Below, in pieces: positions 11,501 through 23,270 of a stretch of DNA of 64,000 bases. Every line of letters starts with the position of its first letter. The first letter of the stretch is position 1. Origin of the DNA: Branchiostoma floridae (taxonomy: Eukaryota > Chordata > Leptocardii > Amphioxiformes > Branchiostomatidae); assembly GCF_000003815.2 (NCBI RefSeq), contig NC_049981.1:24505675-24569674 (forward strand). Direction: 5' to 3'. Made by a program: the position numbers and the translations under genes. The notes below the pieces were generated by a model. It was not told the origin of the DNA, did not search any database, and worked only from the letters and a program-made list of their open reading frames with translations.

Positions 11501-14500
11501 GACTTCTCTATCCCTGCCCTTGGTACTGAATACACTATCCATGGCATTTAGACTCAACTGTTCTTGTCACTTCTACACTACTTATATGGTACCCTAGCTT
11601 GGTACTTACCTTTTAGCTTGGTACTAAGGACGGTGATATTGATTATACAATAGACAAAAACACGCAGCCTTTAGACTGATTTACGATAACTATCTGTGTA
11701 CGTGTATAAAATGAATAAAGTGGTAACCCACTGTCATATCATACTACTTACAAATTGTCACGAATGTTCCAGCGTAAGACAGGAACACACTGGCATCATG
11801 AGCAAGGGCCTCTGCCAAAGTGCCATGAACGTCTAAAATCCCTTCGGCTGGAACGTTGTTCACACTGGAACATAAGGAAATATAAGGAAATCCTTAGAAA
11901 CATGCAGGGCGATTCATAGCACACAACAATCAACATAGTCCTATAGCTATTAGAAAACTGCTGAAATATATTGCTTGTGTTAATTACAGAGAATAGTATC
12001 TTTTGGGGTGATAATGCTTCGCCTTGTTAGAAAATAATAGAAAATTTCGAAATAGTCTTGCCCTTATAACGTGTATTATCAGATGATTACTAAGCAAGGT
12101 CACCAATGATGTATTAATAGATATATTATACAACTATAGATATCAATAGTTAGTTTATCTTCACCATATTGTGGGGCTTTTAATAGAGCTCAAGGTCACA
12201 ATTCCTAGCAAGTCTTGTCAACCTAATATACTCTTATATACTTATCTGGTGATAGCATGTATTTGTACGTACCAAATGTCCAGGATGATGAGGGTGGCCA
12301 CGATGGCATACACACCGTCACTGAAGCCTTCATAATCAAGACATTGAGGATTACATCATGTTCTTTTAAAACAAGTAGATTATGATCTAAAAATCTTTCA
12401 GTATTGTTGCTTGGCTATATCCCCATGCAAATGTGACAATACGTTTGGGAAGGTACTTGCAACACTGCAGCGACACCTAGCTGAATGCTCCAGAATAACT
12501 CGGTCCCCAAAGCGTCAGCTCATGTAAATACTGTATGTGGTTTTATAACGAGCTTTTTATAAGACAGACAGAAAAATTAGGTAATATTTACCATTGGTCC
12601 TGAAAACATCCGATGTCTCCGAATAGAGACGGGACAGCTTAAATAGACTGGTGCCTTCTTCTACTTTGCCTGTAAAACCAAAAGACATATATAAAACTCG
12701 AGGTAACGTAATTTACCGACTAGTTTGCTTCCAATTAGCTTCTAAAATATTGTAACAAAAAATGTGTCTACGTATTTTGATATGAAAACTGATACATGTA
12801 TATCATGAATTACCACAATCAAAGCCAACTACTTACCTTTAGCACATTTTATGATGGCATCCACAATTAAGAAAATGATTGGTTTCAGTACTGCCAGAAC
12901 AAGAAGTGCCCATGCCTGAAAAAATATAATGAGTTGTGTTAAGTTAAAGGTTTTTCATGAATAATTATCTCTGTACAATTCAATAAAATCTTTTCATTAT
13001 TTATTTTCTGCTGGATTCAGTCTCCAAGCTCTTGCTAGAGGATGTTCTAAGAGTGTAATGTTACTGTAGACGGTTAACAACCCCATTATTTTGAAATGTT
13101 TTTTTATATATCTTTGGCAATAATTTCATCTAATAAAAATTGTGTATCTATACATGTAGCTGTAGAAGGCCTTACGAAATTCAGTGTGCTTTTGTTAAAA
13201 ATGAATGTTTTACCCTTCAACTGAAATAACTGAAACAGTTGTAAGTATTGTTATTGGGTTGGCCGACTACTCACTCTTTGCAGCCAGGGTCTGAATTGCG
13301 AGGAGCTTACAATAGGCGGGGCTAAATCGCAAGGGTCTGGAGCGAGCTGCCGTTCGGCGCCACTCAGGTGACCTCAATACGACTGTCGCAAGTGTCTGGA
13401 GCGAGCTGCCATTCGGCGCCACTCAGGTGACCTCAATACGACAGTAATTGCCCCAGGTGCGGCCAAGGTACTGTAGGTTTTGAACCACTCACACCACACC
13501 ATCGCACATATGGCGGGTTCTTTGACGTGCCCGGGGTGTGGCTCTCCCCAGACAAGTATCATGTTCGCCTTCTTTGAAAACAACAGGGGATTTATCTATA
13601 CGGAAAGGCAGATCTAATTCGATTTCAACTAATAATTATAAATTGATATATTAGGACTTACGACTTCGATGGATCCATAACTAACAGGAATGGTGATGAG
13701 GTAAATGATCGGCCTGATCAACACCTTGATGGTAGCGCGTGTCCGTTGTAATTTCTAAACATAAAAGTTTAGACAGGTAAATAAAGTTATATTGTCTTTG
13801 TAATCATAATTCATGAAAAGGTGGACGCCGACTACCGCGTTGCAAGGATGTCATTTGGTCGCCTCTATGAAAATTCAAATGATAATCGACAAATCATTAG
13901 GTTACATTACGTTGATGCCATCAAAATTACATAGTTAATTCAGACACAACTTCAAACATGTTTTAAAATAAGATGAAACATTTAATGCATATTCAACAGA
14001 TCTTTCTGCATGTTGACTGTATAAAAATGATTTCATGATCCCTCTACCCCCCAAAAAACTACATGTAGTTGCAACATGCTTTAGCCTGGTATCCAGCCGT
14101 ATTATGGCTCCCGAGTACCTTCTGTCCTCTCCGCAAATACTTGGAGAGAACAGAAGCAAAGGAATAGGTTTGGAACTACAGACAATATCTAATATTTCAC
14201 TACTTTACGTACGCATGCGCAGCGACATTCATTATAGGTAACATGAAGACTCCTAAGTTCAAGATAAACCAATCGAGACATTGAGACAATCTAGACAGTG
14301 GTAAAAACAAGAAACATTAAGAATTTACTTGTATGGTTCTCATTTCAACCATTGTCTCGATTTGCATATCATCATCATCATCATCACAGTCCTTCTCGCC
14401 CTGACAAACGCTCTGTTTACCGCCGATGGACCGTCTGTGAGCAACAAGGCCAGCTAGACTTCTGCAGGGCTTTCCGGCGTCTGACTTCCAGGGTTTACAG

Positions 14501-17500
14501 TTTGCATAACAATGTCAGGAAATGCTTTGTTTGTCTTGGGGGTCAGAGATCTTCACCTGTGATATATTACCCACAATGCATTTCGCTGTGCATCATGCGT
14601 ACTTACAATCGTGACCGTCCATATCAGATTGGACTTACCATTTCCTCCTTCCCTTGCTGGACAAACTCCTTTTTCAGCAGGTTGGGTCTTGAATAAGCAT
14701 GCAACAGTATGGCCAGCTAAATACACACAAAAGGGATAATAAGTATATAATGATTGACATCATTGCTATATCAAAGCCTGGATTTTTTCTTCTGTTTATG
14801 TATTGATATGGTCAACGAAATTGTTGTTCTTTCAGTTTGAACAGCGCATTTTGAAGTTTATCAGCCATCAGAAAAAATAGTATCTTTATAAATAACAAAG
14901 CAATTCCGTAGAATCAATTTTTCTAAGGCGGTTAAAGTCATATATTACTAGTAGGTATTTAGGTAGGTAGGTATTTGTCATAAGACGTTGAACACTTTGG
15001 TGCAAATGTAAATAAATGTACAACTGTGTGACATGCACCATGAAGAAGCCCTGAATAGCCACGCAGCTACAGAACAGCACCACGGATAGCGGTTCCCTGG
15101 GATGCTCGGCGAACATCAGAAACTGAAAGAGAGAAGAAACTCTAAATATTACATTATGGCACTATTGTGCATAATGATCATACTCGAGCGATTTAGAGGT
15201 ACATGATATACAGAAAATTTAACTTTTAAAAATGATAACCCAATCGAGCTAGACATTACAGATCTCCTAATCTTTGCTCTCCCGAAAATATCTCGACAGT
15301 TCATAATTGTCTTCATCAAAATCAAACGATGACGCTAACCTGGACATGGCCTATAATTCTTAAATAAGTATTAAAAAAATTGATGATAGGATAGAAAGCT
15401 AACACATTATATTACACAAGTAGACTAGTATATCTGGTTTGTAAAAAAAAGTTAGTATTTTTTTTTACATGCATATGGTGGAATCTAGCGGTTATAAGTC
15501 AAACTGCAGGCTGAGCCGGCTCAACCAATCCTGATATGAACAGGTTATATAAGTTTGGCCATCTGTTTACAAACACTACGAATCATTTGAGAAACCGTGC
15601 TGAAAATGTTTGTTTCGGAGAACTACAAACATGGAAAGTACTCACCGCATATGGCACAAAGGTTGTCATCATCAAGACACCCTAGAAAAACACCAGAGAC
15701 AAGATACAGTAAGCTAGATGTCGTGGAAATCCGCATAACATTCACGTTGTTGTGGACTCTATACTTTGATTTTAATGTGTCAGCTGTACATGAAGACCAA
15801 CTGAAATTTCATCAAAAAGTTATTTAATCAAGACAACTAAGGAGATTCCTAAGTTCGTATCATGTCGACGAGTACAAAATGTACATGTTAAATTGACAAG
15901 AGAAGAGAATTGCGTGCCGGACATTAGAGAAATATGTATTGTAGAAGTAATGTATACATTTATATGCGCTCTTACCAGGTTCAGAAGCACAATAGTCTCA
16001 TTAACTTTCTCTATCATCCGGAAAATCCTGTAAAAAGGACAGGAACAATTCGTGTTGATTACCTAGATTTTGTACAAAAACAATACATCCGCAGCATGTT
16101 TAAAAAAAATACTTTTATACCATCTATATGCAACGTACAGGCTGAATATGTTCTTGGCATTTAACGAGGCATGTGCACTTCTTTTCCCCTCGTTAGTATG
16201 TATTCAGACGCGTAAAGCTTAAAAAAGGGATAGTACATTAGAATTTATATTTTATTATTTCTGGAATGTCCTCAATATGGTTTCTAATGAGTATCTCTTC
16301 CTATTTTATTTAATCACTTCATTTTATAGACATTACAACCTAACCAAATGTTCGCTTTGTTCGTCTGTTTGTTCGTTTGCTTATTTAGCACAAGAGATAA
16401 CGACAAACAAGCGGAATAAGACTTTATACAGGCCTTCACTCTGTCATATTTTACCTAAATATTAACCTATCTTAGATCATCAAAATTGTAGGCATGGCCT
16501 GTAATAAAAAAAAATTAGCTGACAGCCGATCAGAGACTGAATGATCTATTTGAGTAAAGCTGATTCTCTGAATGGCTGACAGCTGGTTTGAGCCACGAGA
16601 ACAGACCACGGGTTATATAGGGGCTGTTTAATAGAGAAACGTATATAAGTAGATAGATATGCCTTCCGCACAACATACCATGCGTGCAAGTCCCATGAAG
16701 AGGAGACCAGAAAGAACGATATCGCGTAGATCACCAGTTTGAACCACATCTCTCCTAAACCCGTCAGCAGGTTCTGTAAAGCAACCATACATTAGAACTT
16801 CATGATTGTCGGTGAACTGTAAAAGCAATATGCATGATATGCTTTACATATCGAAGGGATACCCGCGTCATGGCATTTAACATTAGCTATTGAATGATAA
16901 TGAAGTTTAACGGGTATAAATTATTGAGTTTTTATATATTGAAGGACACGGGTATAGTTTTCGAGAGTAAACTGGGAAGGGAAATAGGTATTCCTTTTAA
17001 AGAGAGTAAACTGCAGATATCGGAGGATACGGGTATAGTTTAGTACTATAATAGTATGCTTCATATAAGGTGAGTTCTACCTCTTCATCAGCAATCTCCT
17101 TTACAGCCTCTCCCGACAGGGGCAGTATCTGTGAACAAGAGAGTAAGTTGAGTTAAACAAACAGAGGCTGCATGGTCTCATTAATACTGCAAAATACGTC
17201 TACAATTGGACCGGAAGCTGATACATGGTGTCGTCCCGGTTCAACAAGGGTTGATGGGTCGTCCCTGTAAATTCCCTGAGGCCTCCTTACTATGTATCAG
17301 CAAACCTAAACAATGTTACATCTATTTTAGTCACGTAGCTATTATCTTGTAACTCTAACATGTAGGTCCTGTCCACTCTTATCAAATTTCCCATAAAAAA
17401 ACTCCGATAAATTTGATTAACTATGTCCAAACTATAGTATACTATGTCTTCCAGGTTACATAAAATTGGTTGAAATATATGTGTAAAACATTGCCTGTAA

Positions 17501-17565
17501 CGTTTAAGGACTAATTACTTGAATGAAAAATGGGTGCTACTTTCAGAAGTAGAGTTCTCGCGCGC

Positions 17566-17614
<49 letters not shown>

Positions 17615-20600
17615 TGTGTGTCTGTCCGTCTGTCTGTCTGTGGTTGAACACAAAAGTAAATGCAGAAATGTTCGCGGTGGTATTATGTTCGCTGTTTTCG
17701 CGTTGCTAATTCACACCACCGCGAATATTTTTCCATTACAGTATGTGACTAAAGAAGATGGCGCTACCGCGAACTCAAATTGTCAAAACCACCGCAAGCA
17801 CTTTCCCGCTACGGCGAATTTAAATCCCCGCGAACTTTAATGCATTTAGAGTATCTGCAGAAAGCCTAGGTGATCAAGTCACCAGCTGGTAGGATACATA
17901 AAAACGTAAAAGTAGGTCGATTGCCGTACAACAGTGGCATGCCAAACAGTCGGTGTAAACAAAACACCACGATGATGTCCGGCACGTGTTTATTTTGACA
18001 TTAATGATTCACAGCACGCGGCCGGGTCAGGCCACTAGTTTTCTTCGTACGATCGTTATACGATTGCAAAGTCAATGCAGTCTTGACATAGTCGCGTTCT
18101 TGTCGTAAAAAAAATCAACTGTGTTTGTTGCAAATGTTGTCCTTTCAGTGTTTATATAATTAGTCTTATCGCAGCCTGCTTGAAAGTTCTACAACATCAA
18201 AATCGCAGGACGGCTTATCAGTACATATGTGTCTGCGCCGTAACGTCTGTGACACAGTCCCTCACCGTCAGTGGACTGAGGGACAAGGGTTTATACCGTA
18301 GTCTCTACCAGACTAACTACGCTGGCTATAGAGCTAGGTTCCGGTAAGCGATTTGCAGAGAATCGAACGGGGTGAGACTGCTCACGCAGTGAAGGAAATC
18401 GCGCGGGTTCGATTCTCTTCACCTGAATGCGGAGCGCGCACGGCGATGCTGAGCCTACACTATCGTGCGAGACTATTCCCTTGGTGATGAAACGCGCACG
18501 AGCGCGATTCTCATCGCTTGAAGGCGGAACGCGCACGGCGATCGTGAGCCAATACTACCAGCCTACTAGACAAATTATACGTTCGAATATCTTCAAATAA
18601 AAGCCGCGTGAACCCCCGCCATTTTGAAAGACGTCGGGTACGGGCGCTGACACATTTTTGACAGCGATACTTGTCGATAACAACCCTTCGGGCTTTTGGT
18701 CACTTCTTAAAGAGTACAAATCTAATGATAAAACTGACGATCACGAAACGATTCCAGCTGAAAGCCTACACTCGCACTTCAAAAAGCTTTATGGCATAGA
18801 CCCAAACACCTCGAAACCACGCAGCAGCTTTGAAACACACATTTGAAACTGCACCAGACAGCAAGATGCTGATGTATATTTCTCACCAATTCAAATTGTT
18901 ATTTCCAAGAAATTATCAAGTAATCAACAACTTGGATTTGTTGGATATATTCCCATATATGTTGGAGAAATATATGTACTATTGATTCTTACTAGTTTCC
19001 AGAAAATCAGACATGATCTTATATTTCCGGGGAATTTTGGAATGGACCTAGGTGTCAGTAATGTAACAGCTGAAATTTACATCAAGTTCCAAAGGCTATA
19101 TTTTCTCATCAAAACCATGGATTGACTTGATATTCCAACATATGTTGGAGACATATACGTACTATTGATTCTTGCTATTTTTTTCGAAATCAGAGAAGTT
19201 TTTGTATTTCCGTCTATTTTCTGAAAGTGACTGGGTGTGAATGACAGAAGAGGTCAATTGAAGGTCAACTTTGGATGAGTATTTTTCTTCATCAGAAGTA
19301 TGGATGGACTTGATATTCCAATATATGTTGGAGGCATATACGTACTATTGATTATTGCTATTTTTTTCGAAATCAGAGAAGTTTTTGTATTTCCGTCTAT
19401 TTTCTGAAAGTGACTGGGTGTGAATGACAGAAGAGGTCAATTGAAGGTCAACTTTGGATGAGTATTTTTCTTCATCAGAAGTATGGATGGACTTGATATT
19501 CCAATATATGTTGGAGGCATATACGTACTATTGATTATTGCTATTTTTTTCGCAATCAGACAAGTTTTTGTATTTCCGGGGATTTTTGGAATGTGGCTGG
19601 GTAAGAGTGACAGAAGAGGTCAAATATAGGTCAACTTTGGATGAGTATTTTTCTTCATCATAAGTATGGATGGACTTGATATTCCAATATATGTGGATAC
19701 AAATATATCTATTAATNNNNNNNNNNNNNNNNNNNNNNNNNNNNNNNNNNNNNNNNNNNNNNNNNNNNNNNNNNNNNNNNNNNNNNNNNNNNNNNNNNNN
19801 NNNNNNNNNNNNNNNNTAGTTGATGACATCCTTTGGACATGTTGAAGTTACCACACTTCTGAATAGTGGGGAGGGGGGCAACTACACATGATGTCAACTT
19901 CAAAGATCATTTTCTCAAGATCGCCTTGGCCGATTGACTTCAAATTTTCTGTGTAAGTAGAGTCTATTGAGTTCTGACAAAGGATTATATTCAAAGATAG
20001 CTATATATTACCGTAACCATTTAGGACTTTCGAAATGGTAAAAAAATGACTAGTATATAGCTATAACCTAAAGATACAACACGTGAAAGAAGAGCGATCG
20101 GCACTTAACACAGTACATATAGCATACCGAATGAAACACTGTTTTATCCCCTGTACATACGCACCTTCCATGTGTCGGCACACGGCTGAATAAACGCACA
20201 GTCCCCGGGGTTCTTCAGCACGTCATTGCTCCAAGTTCTGGCGGGCGCCATTTTGGTGAGGCACGCCTAATCCTTCCCATCAGCCTTAGTAGCCACACCC
20301 CCTTGTTTGAACTCCATGACAACGTTTACAAACTTCGTACAAAATTTAGAACATGGGCCGTGATTAGCCTGACTAAAATCAATCCCCTAGCGGCCGGCCC
20401 TACAATTGCCGCCACCCGTAGGGGGAGGGGGTCATTAAGCCCAGCCGGCGAGAGCTTGTGTAAACACAGGCTAGGCCGTGATGCGACGCTACACTACAGT
20501 ACATGTATATCATTCATGAAAACAAATCGAGCGTTTGCTATTTTATAATTAAATCAAACGAGCGTACAAACGTAGACTAGCAAGTATCGTATGTATTCTG

Positions 20601-22508
20601 TATTTCTGTATGTAACTTTACACTACATACATGCCGAAGTATTTACCGAAGTATTTACAGCTTAGTACGTACAAATTTACAAAATCGCTACGAAATTGTC
20701 GGATAACAAAATGGCGTCTGCCCACGCTATCCTGGCGTCCTTTTCAGTATGTTGTCCGGCTTCTCCGTGTTTTCTACCTGAAAGAAAACGCTGAAAAGAA
20801 AAGTAAAGACAAGAATTAGCAATGGCTAATTACGAAAGAAATAGGATGGAAAAATCGTCAATAAAGCCAAAGAATGAAATATCAATTGAGTGGAATTAAA
20901 CAAGTCGAGGATTTAGCGATTACAATCTAGTGGATAAAAGAAGGGCGATCTCGCCGAGACAGCCCAGCAGAAGACACAAGAGGCCAAGGAAGGTCTGGAC
21001 GCCTTCGGGCCCATCAGGTGCACCGTAATTTATTTTTGACATTTGAATATACCACCAAAACTTCACCCACAGTACATTTAGGTGCATCGTACTTTATTTT
21101 TGACATTTGAATATACCGCCAAAACTTGATCCACAGTACATTTAGGTGCATCGTAATTTATTTTTTTCATTTGAATATGCCGCCAAAAGTTGACCCGCAG
21201 TGCATGACGGGTTAGCGTCATCATATCAAGACGCCATGTTTTTCTTTGTCCAAGTAGCGTAGTTCATTTTTCCATGTAGTTGAATTTAGAGAAATCTTTA
21301 GATGCTTATGTACGATATCTCGGCCTGCTATGATAAGAAATTGTGACAAATCAAATAACAGTGTAAATCTATCTGTAAGATTCTGAACAGTTACTGAAGG
21401 TTTATTATTTTTTACATTTAAATGTGCCGCCAAAACTTGACCCGCACTGCGTCAGTGCCATGTTTTCATGTGTCTGAGTTACGTAGTTAATATTTTCACG
21501 TACAATTTAGATTCTGTACGATATCTCGACCTGCGTACATCTTTATTCCATCGTGTAATACTTGTAAATACATATAATATCTGAATACAAATAGCTGCAC
21601 GTCATTCGTTCGGCCAGAGCCAGCCTGTAACCTGTAAGTTCATGTACATTTCATCTTCATTTCATTTTAGCGCTACTCAGACTCAGAGTTAGATCGAAAC
21701 TGTCGACGTTCCATTTGTACCTGTAGAAAAAGAAAACAATACTTTATGTCCTTTTCACTCTTAATTATGATACAAATGTCTAAATAAAGGTTTGTAAGTG
21801 CATCTCAGTATCTTGAGTGCGTTATCTGTGTCTTGCTCAATCCTAGTACATGTACAATTTATTTGCCCCCTCCCTCCGCTGGGAAAGTTACTGGTGCGTA
21901 ACTTCGGAATGTCGTAACGTTATATGCCGGGAAGTATAAGATGTGGTGACAAATGAGCAATACAGATAATCCAATACAAATGGGCAATACAGATATGTCT
22001 AGTAGGCTGGTAGTATAATATTGGCTCACGATCGCCGTGCGCGTTCCACCTTCAAGCGATGAGAATCGCGCTCGTGCGCGTTTCATCACCAAGGGAATAG
22101 TCTCGCACGATAGTGTAGGCTCAGCATCGCCGTGCGCGCTCCGCATTCAGGTGAAGAGAATCGAACCCGCGCGATTTCCTTCACTGCGTGAGCAGTCTCA
22201 CCCCGTTCGATTCTCTGCAAATCGCTTACCTGTTCTTACCTGGACAAAGCAAACCAGTACCAACCTCAATGCTCCTGACCCGACGCTGAAAAAAACAATG
22301 AAAACGACAAATCAAGAAGAACTATACATGCTTTTAAATCCCTTCTTTGACGTTTTTTTTTTTAAATCAGAGCCTTGTAACTGAAACCTGTAACTCCCAC
22401 CCCAAGCAGGTTGAAATATCTTACCATTATAGTGGCGACAATGGAGAAGATGGCGTCGGCGTAGGCCTGAGGGCGCTCCGCAGGCGCAAGGTGATGTTCT
22501 CTCGCCAT
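8595..22508 (-). CDS. TMEM175: TMEM175-like lysosomal/endosomal cation channel, copy B, 20 exons
   Basis: Spliced minus-strand gene. Coding exons in order: 22508-22425, 17128-17081, 16773-16679, 16027-15976, 15681-15646, 15122-15039, 14716-14639, 13754-13662, 12915-12837, 12669-12592, 12327-12273, 11864-11752, 11203-11169, 11023-10979, 10594-10532, 10215-10112, 9689-9606, 9491-9434, 8995-8936, 8741-8595. They total 1491 bases (496 residues), with phases that join throughout and a TAA stop. The product fits TMEM175, known in vertebrates as a potassium channel and proton leak of endosomes and lysosomes: two six-helix repeats, each opening with a pore helix. Repeat 1 has R12-x3-YAD18, then SIVATIMILPL. 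Repeat 2 has R240-x3-FSD246, then AIVATLIILDI. The conserved pore isoleucine sits in both IVAT stretches. LLWYLHHSMF after helix 8 resembles the human LLWFAHHSLF. The 48-residue tail is acidic and lacks helices. Human TMEM175 has 504 residues. Function in this animal is inferred. Confidence 0.88.
10885..10922. repeat. (CA)n-like microsatellite in copy B intron
   Basis: CACACACATAAACACACGCACGCACACACACA-type run within the intron between coding exons 14 and 15 of copy B. It follows AT-rich sequence that only weakly resembles the family 1 element. Confidence 0.7.
13322..13445. repeat. 59-base direct duplication, two copies
   Basis: CGCAAG(G/T)GTCTGGAGCGAGC begins at 13328 and 13387, and both copies continue through GGCGCCACTCAGGTGACCTC. 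It lies in the intron between exons 8 and 9 of copy B. Confidence 0.9.
14366..14387. repeat. (TCA)n microsatellite
   Basis: About six TCA units inside the intron between exons 7 and 8 of copy B. It produces a His run in the spurious frame 14298-14696. Confidence 0.9.
17567..17642. repeat. (TG)n microsatellite with CTGT tail
   Basis: About twenty TG units, then TGTCTGTCCGTCTGTCTGTC. It lies in intron 1 of copy B, roughly 440 bases upstream of exon 2. Confidence 0.95.
18336..18576 (-). repeat. Left arm of a 240-base inverted repeat pair
   Basis: This arm is the near-perfect reverse complement of 21996-22232. Each arm holds two diverged copies of a unit of about 70 bases. In the right-arm sense, one copy reads GGCTCACGATCGCCGTGCG and the other GGCTCAGCATCGCCGTGCG, followed by a GAGAATCG phrase. 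The left arm, read on the plus strand, contains GGGTTCGATTCT, close to a tRNA B box, so each arm could be a tRNA-derived short element rather than a transposon end. No convincing target duplication flanks the pair. Confidence 0.85.
18656..18845 (+). pseudogene. Non-LTR retrotransposon fragment (linker before reverse transcriptase)
   Basis: A 62-residue frame with NPSGFWSLLKEYKSNDK, ESLHSHFKKLYG and a following acidic stretch. This FW-x-LLKE ... HFKKLYG pattern is typical of the stretch between endonuclease and reverse transcriptase in LINE-type elements. No catalytic reverse transcriptase motif follows; the frame ends and satellite repeats begin, so it is a dead fragment. Assignment rests on motif memory only. 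Confidence 0.55.
18940..19716. repeat. 183-base satellite, at least four copies, cut by the assembly gap
   Basis: TATGTTGGAG(A/G)(A/C)ATATA(C/T)GTACTA recurs at about 18957, 19140, 19322 and 19505, a period of 182-183 bases, and a partial unit runs up to the N run. Adjacent copies at 19322 and 19505 are almost identical, so the array has probably collapsed or is unresolved in the assembly. True copy number is unknown. Confidence 0.9.
19717..19816. other. Assembly gap (100 N)
   Basis: Exactly 100 N bases. The round length suggests a scaffold gap of unknown true size, placed at the end of a satellite array within intron 1 of copy B. Frames drawn across it are meaningless. Confidence 0.99.
20165..20251 (-). 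CDS. Candidate alternative first coding exon for TMEM175 copy B (unrecognised)
   Basis: An 87-base frame starts at an ATG in the context CCAAAATGGCG and ends at a good donor (AAG|GTGCGT). It encodes 29 residues: MAPARTWSNDVLKNP, then a stretch with two Cys (GDCAFIQPCADTWK). The donor is phase 0, matching the acceptor of copy B exon 2. Splicing there would give a protein that starts after the first pore helix. I do not recognise the peptide, and it has no membrane segment. AAAATGGCG over a start codon is also typical of YY1-type initiation regions, so this could equally be the first exon of an unrelated gene whose remaining exons I did not find. No transcript evidence. Confidence 0.35.
21016..21205. 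repeat. 64-base tandem repeat, three copies plus a distant partial copy
   Basis: AGGTGCA(C/T)CGTA begins at 21016, 21080 and 21144, each copy continuing with TTTGAATAT(A/G)CC(A/G)CCAAAA. A decayed fourth unit lies at about 21405-21445. All are in intron 1 of copy B. Confidence 0.88.
21996..22232 (+). repeat. Right arm of the 240-base inverted repeat pair
   Basis: Reverse complement of 18336-18576. The outer ends of both arms read GGTAAGCGATTTGCAGAGAA in the inward direction. The two arms enclose 3.4 kb with the LINE fragment, satellite, gap and candidate alternative exon. This arm begins about 190 bases downstream of copy B exon 1. Confidence 0.85.
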
Positions 22509-23270
22509 GCTGCTGCGCAGGTTTTACTCTCACGTCTTCTCTCTTCTTGTCCGTGGATCCCTCTCGTACTAGAAGGTATGATCAGGCGTCGCTATGACGT
22601 AAAAAATGTCACCCCCAGTAAATACCGTGTGTTCCCTGATACCGGTCACCAGTAACAAAACCTTTGGACCAACCGCTAGGACAGGCGTACCCCCCAAGGA
22701 CAGGCGCTACGATGGAAGGCTAGTGATTGGTCGTTTGAACAGTGAAGAAATACACAGACAAACTAAATATGTGTTCTGATGTAAGCGACTACTTTACAAG
22801 TCAAAAGAACCGCGGATCGACCAAGACGACAGGACTATCAATTTTTAGTAGTATTACCGGGTAATAGTATTCCATTTTTTTTCAAACAAATTCGCAGCTG
22901 CTTGGATCAAGAACGTTCTATGGAACGTTCTATGTATAAGGACCTTGTGCTTGGATATATTCATATAGGAACAAGGAGGTAGCATTCCGGTCTGGATTCT
23001 ACAAGTTACGAATATAAGTTAAGAAGTATCCAGTTGTAAACACTTAGTTTATCACGGCAGTAGTCAGAAGATGACATGGTTTATTTCAGCATAAATCAAA
23101 CCCCTTTGTATACACGCACAGGTCACGCAACTGATGAGTCACCATGCTGAGTGCATGTTTGTATTGGGCGTTAGATTTTTTTAGTAACACATCAACACAT
23201 AATAAATGGTCAGTGAGAGCAAGGTGGGAGTTACTAAATGCGATGGCTAGCTACTGGCTAGTCTCTAGTA
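22373..23270. repeat. Segmental duplication: exon 1 and upstream block, copy near B
   Basis: Counterpart of 1882-2510 and its interrupted continuation to 4500. It covers the start of intron 1, exon 1 and the presumed promoter of copy B, which has no clear TATA box. An extra insert of about 190 bases (22840-23030) contains two GAACGTTC palindromes (22911-22933), absent from the A side. Matching ends near 23270. Confidence 0.85.

Noticed and set aside
18291-18536. 81-codon frame repeated at 22037-22384
   Set aside because: The shared peptide arises from the inverted repeat arms, which contain internal duplications; there is no start context or domain.
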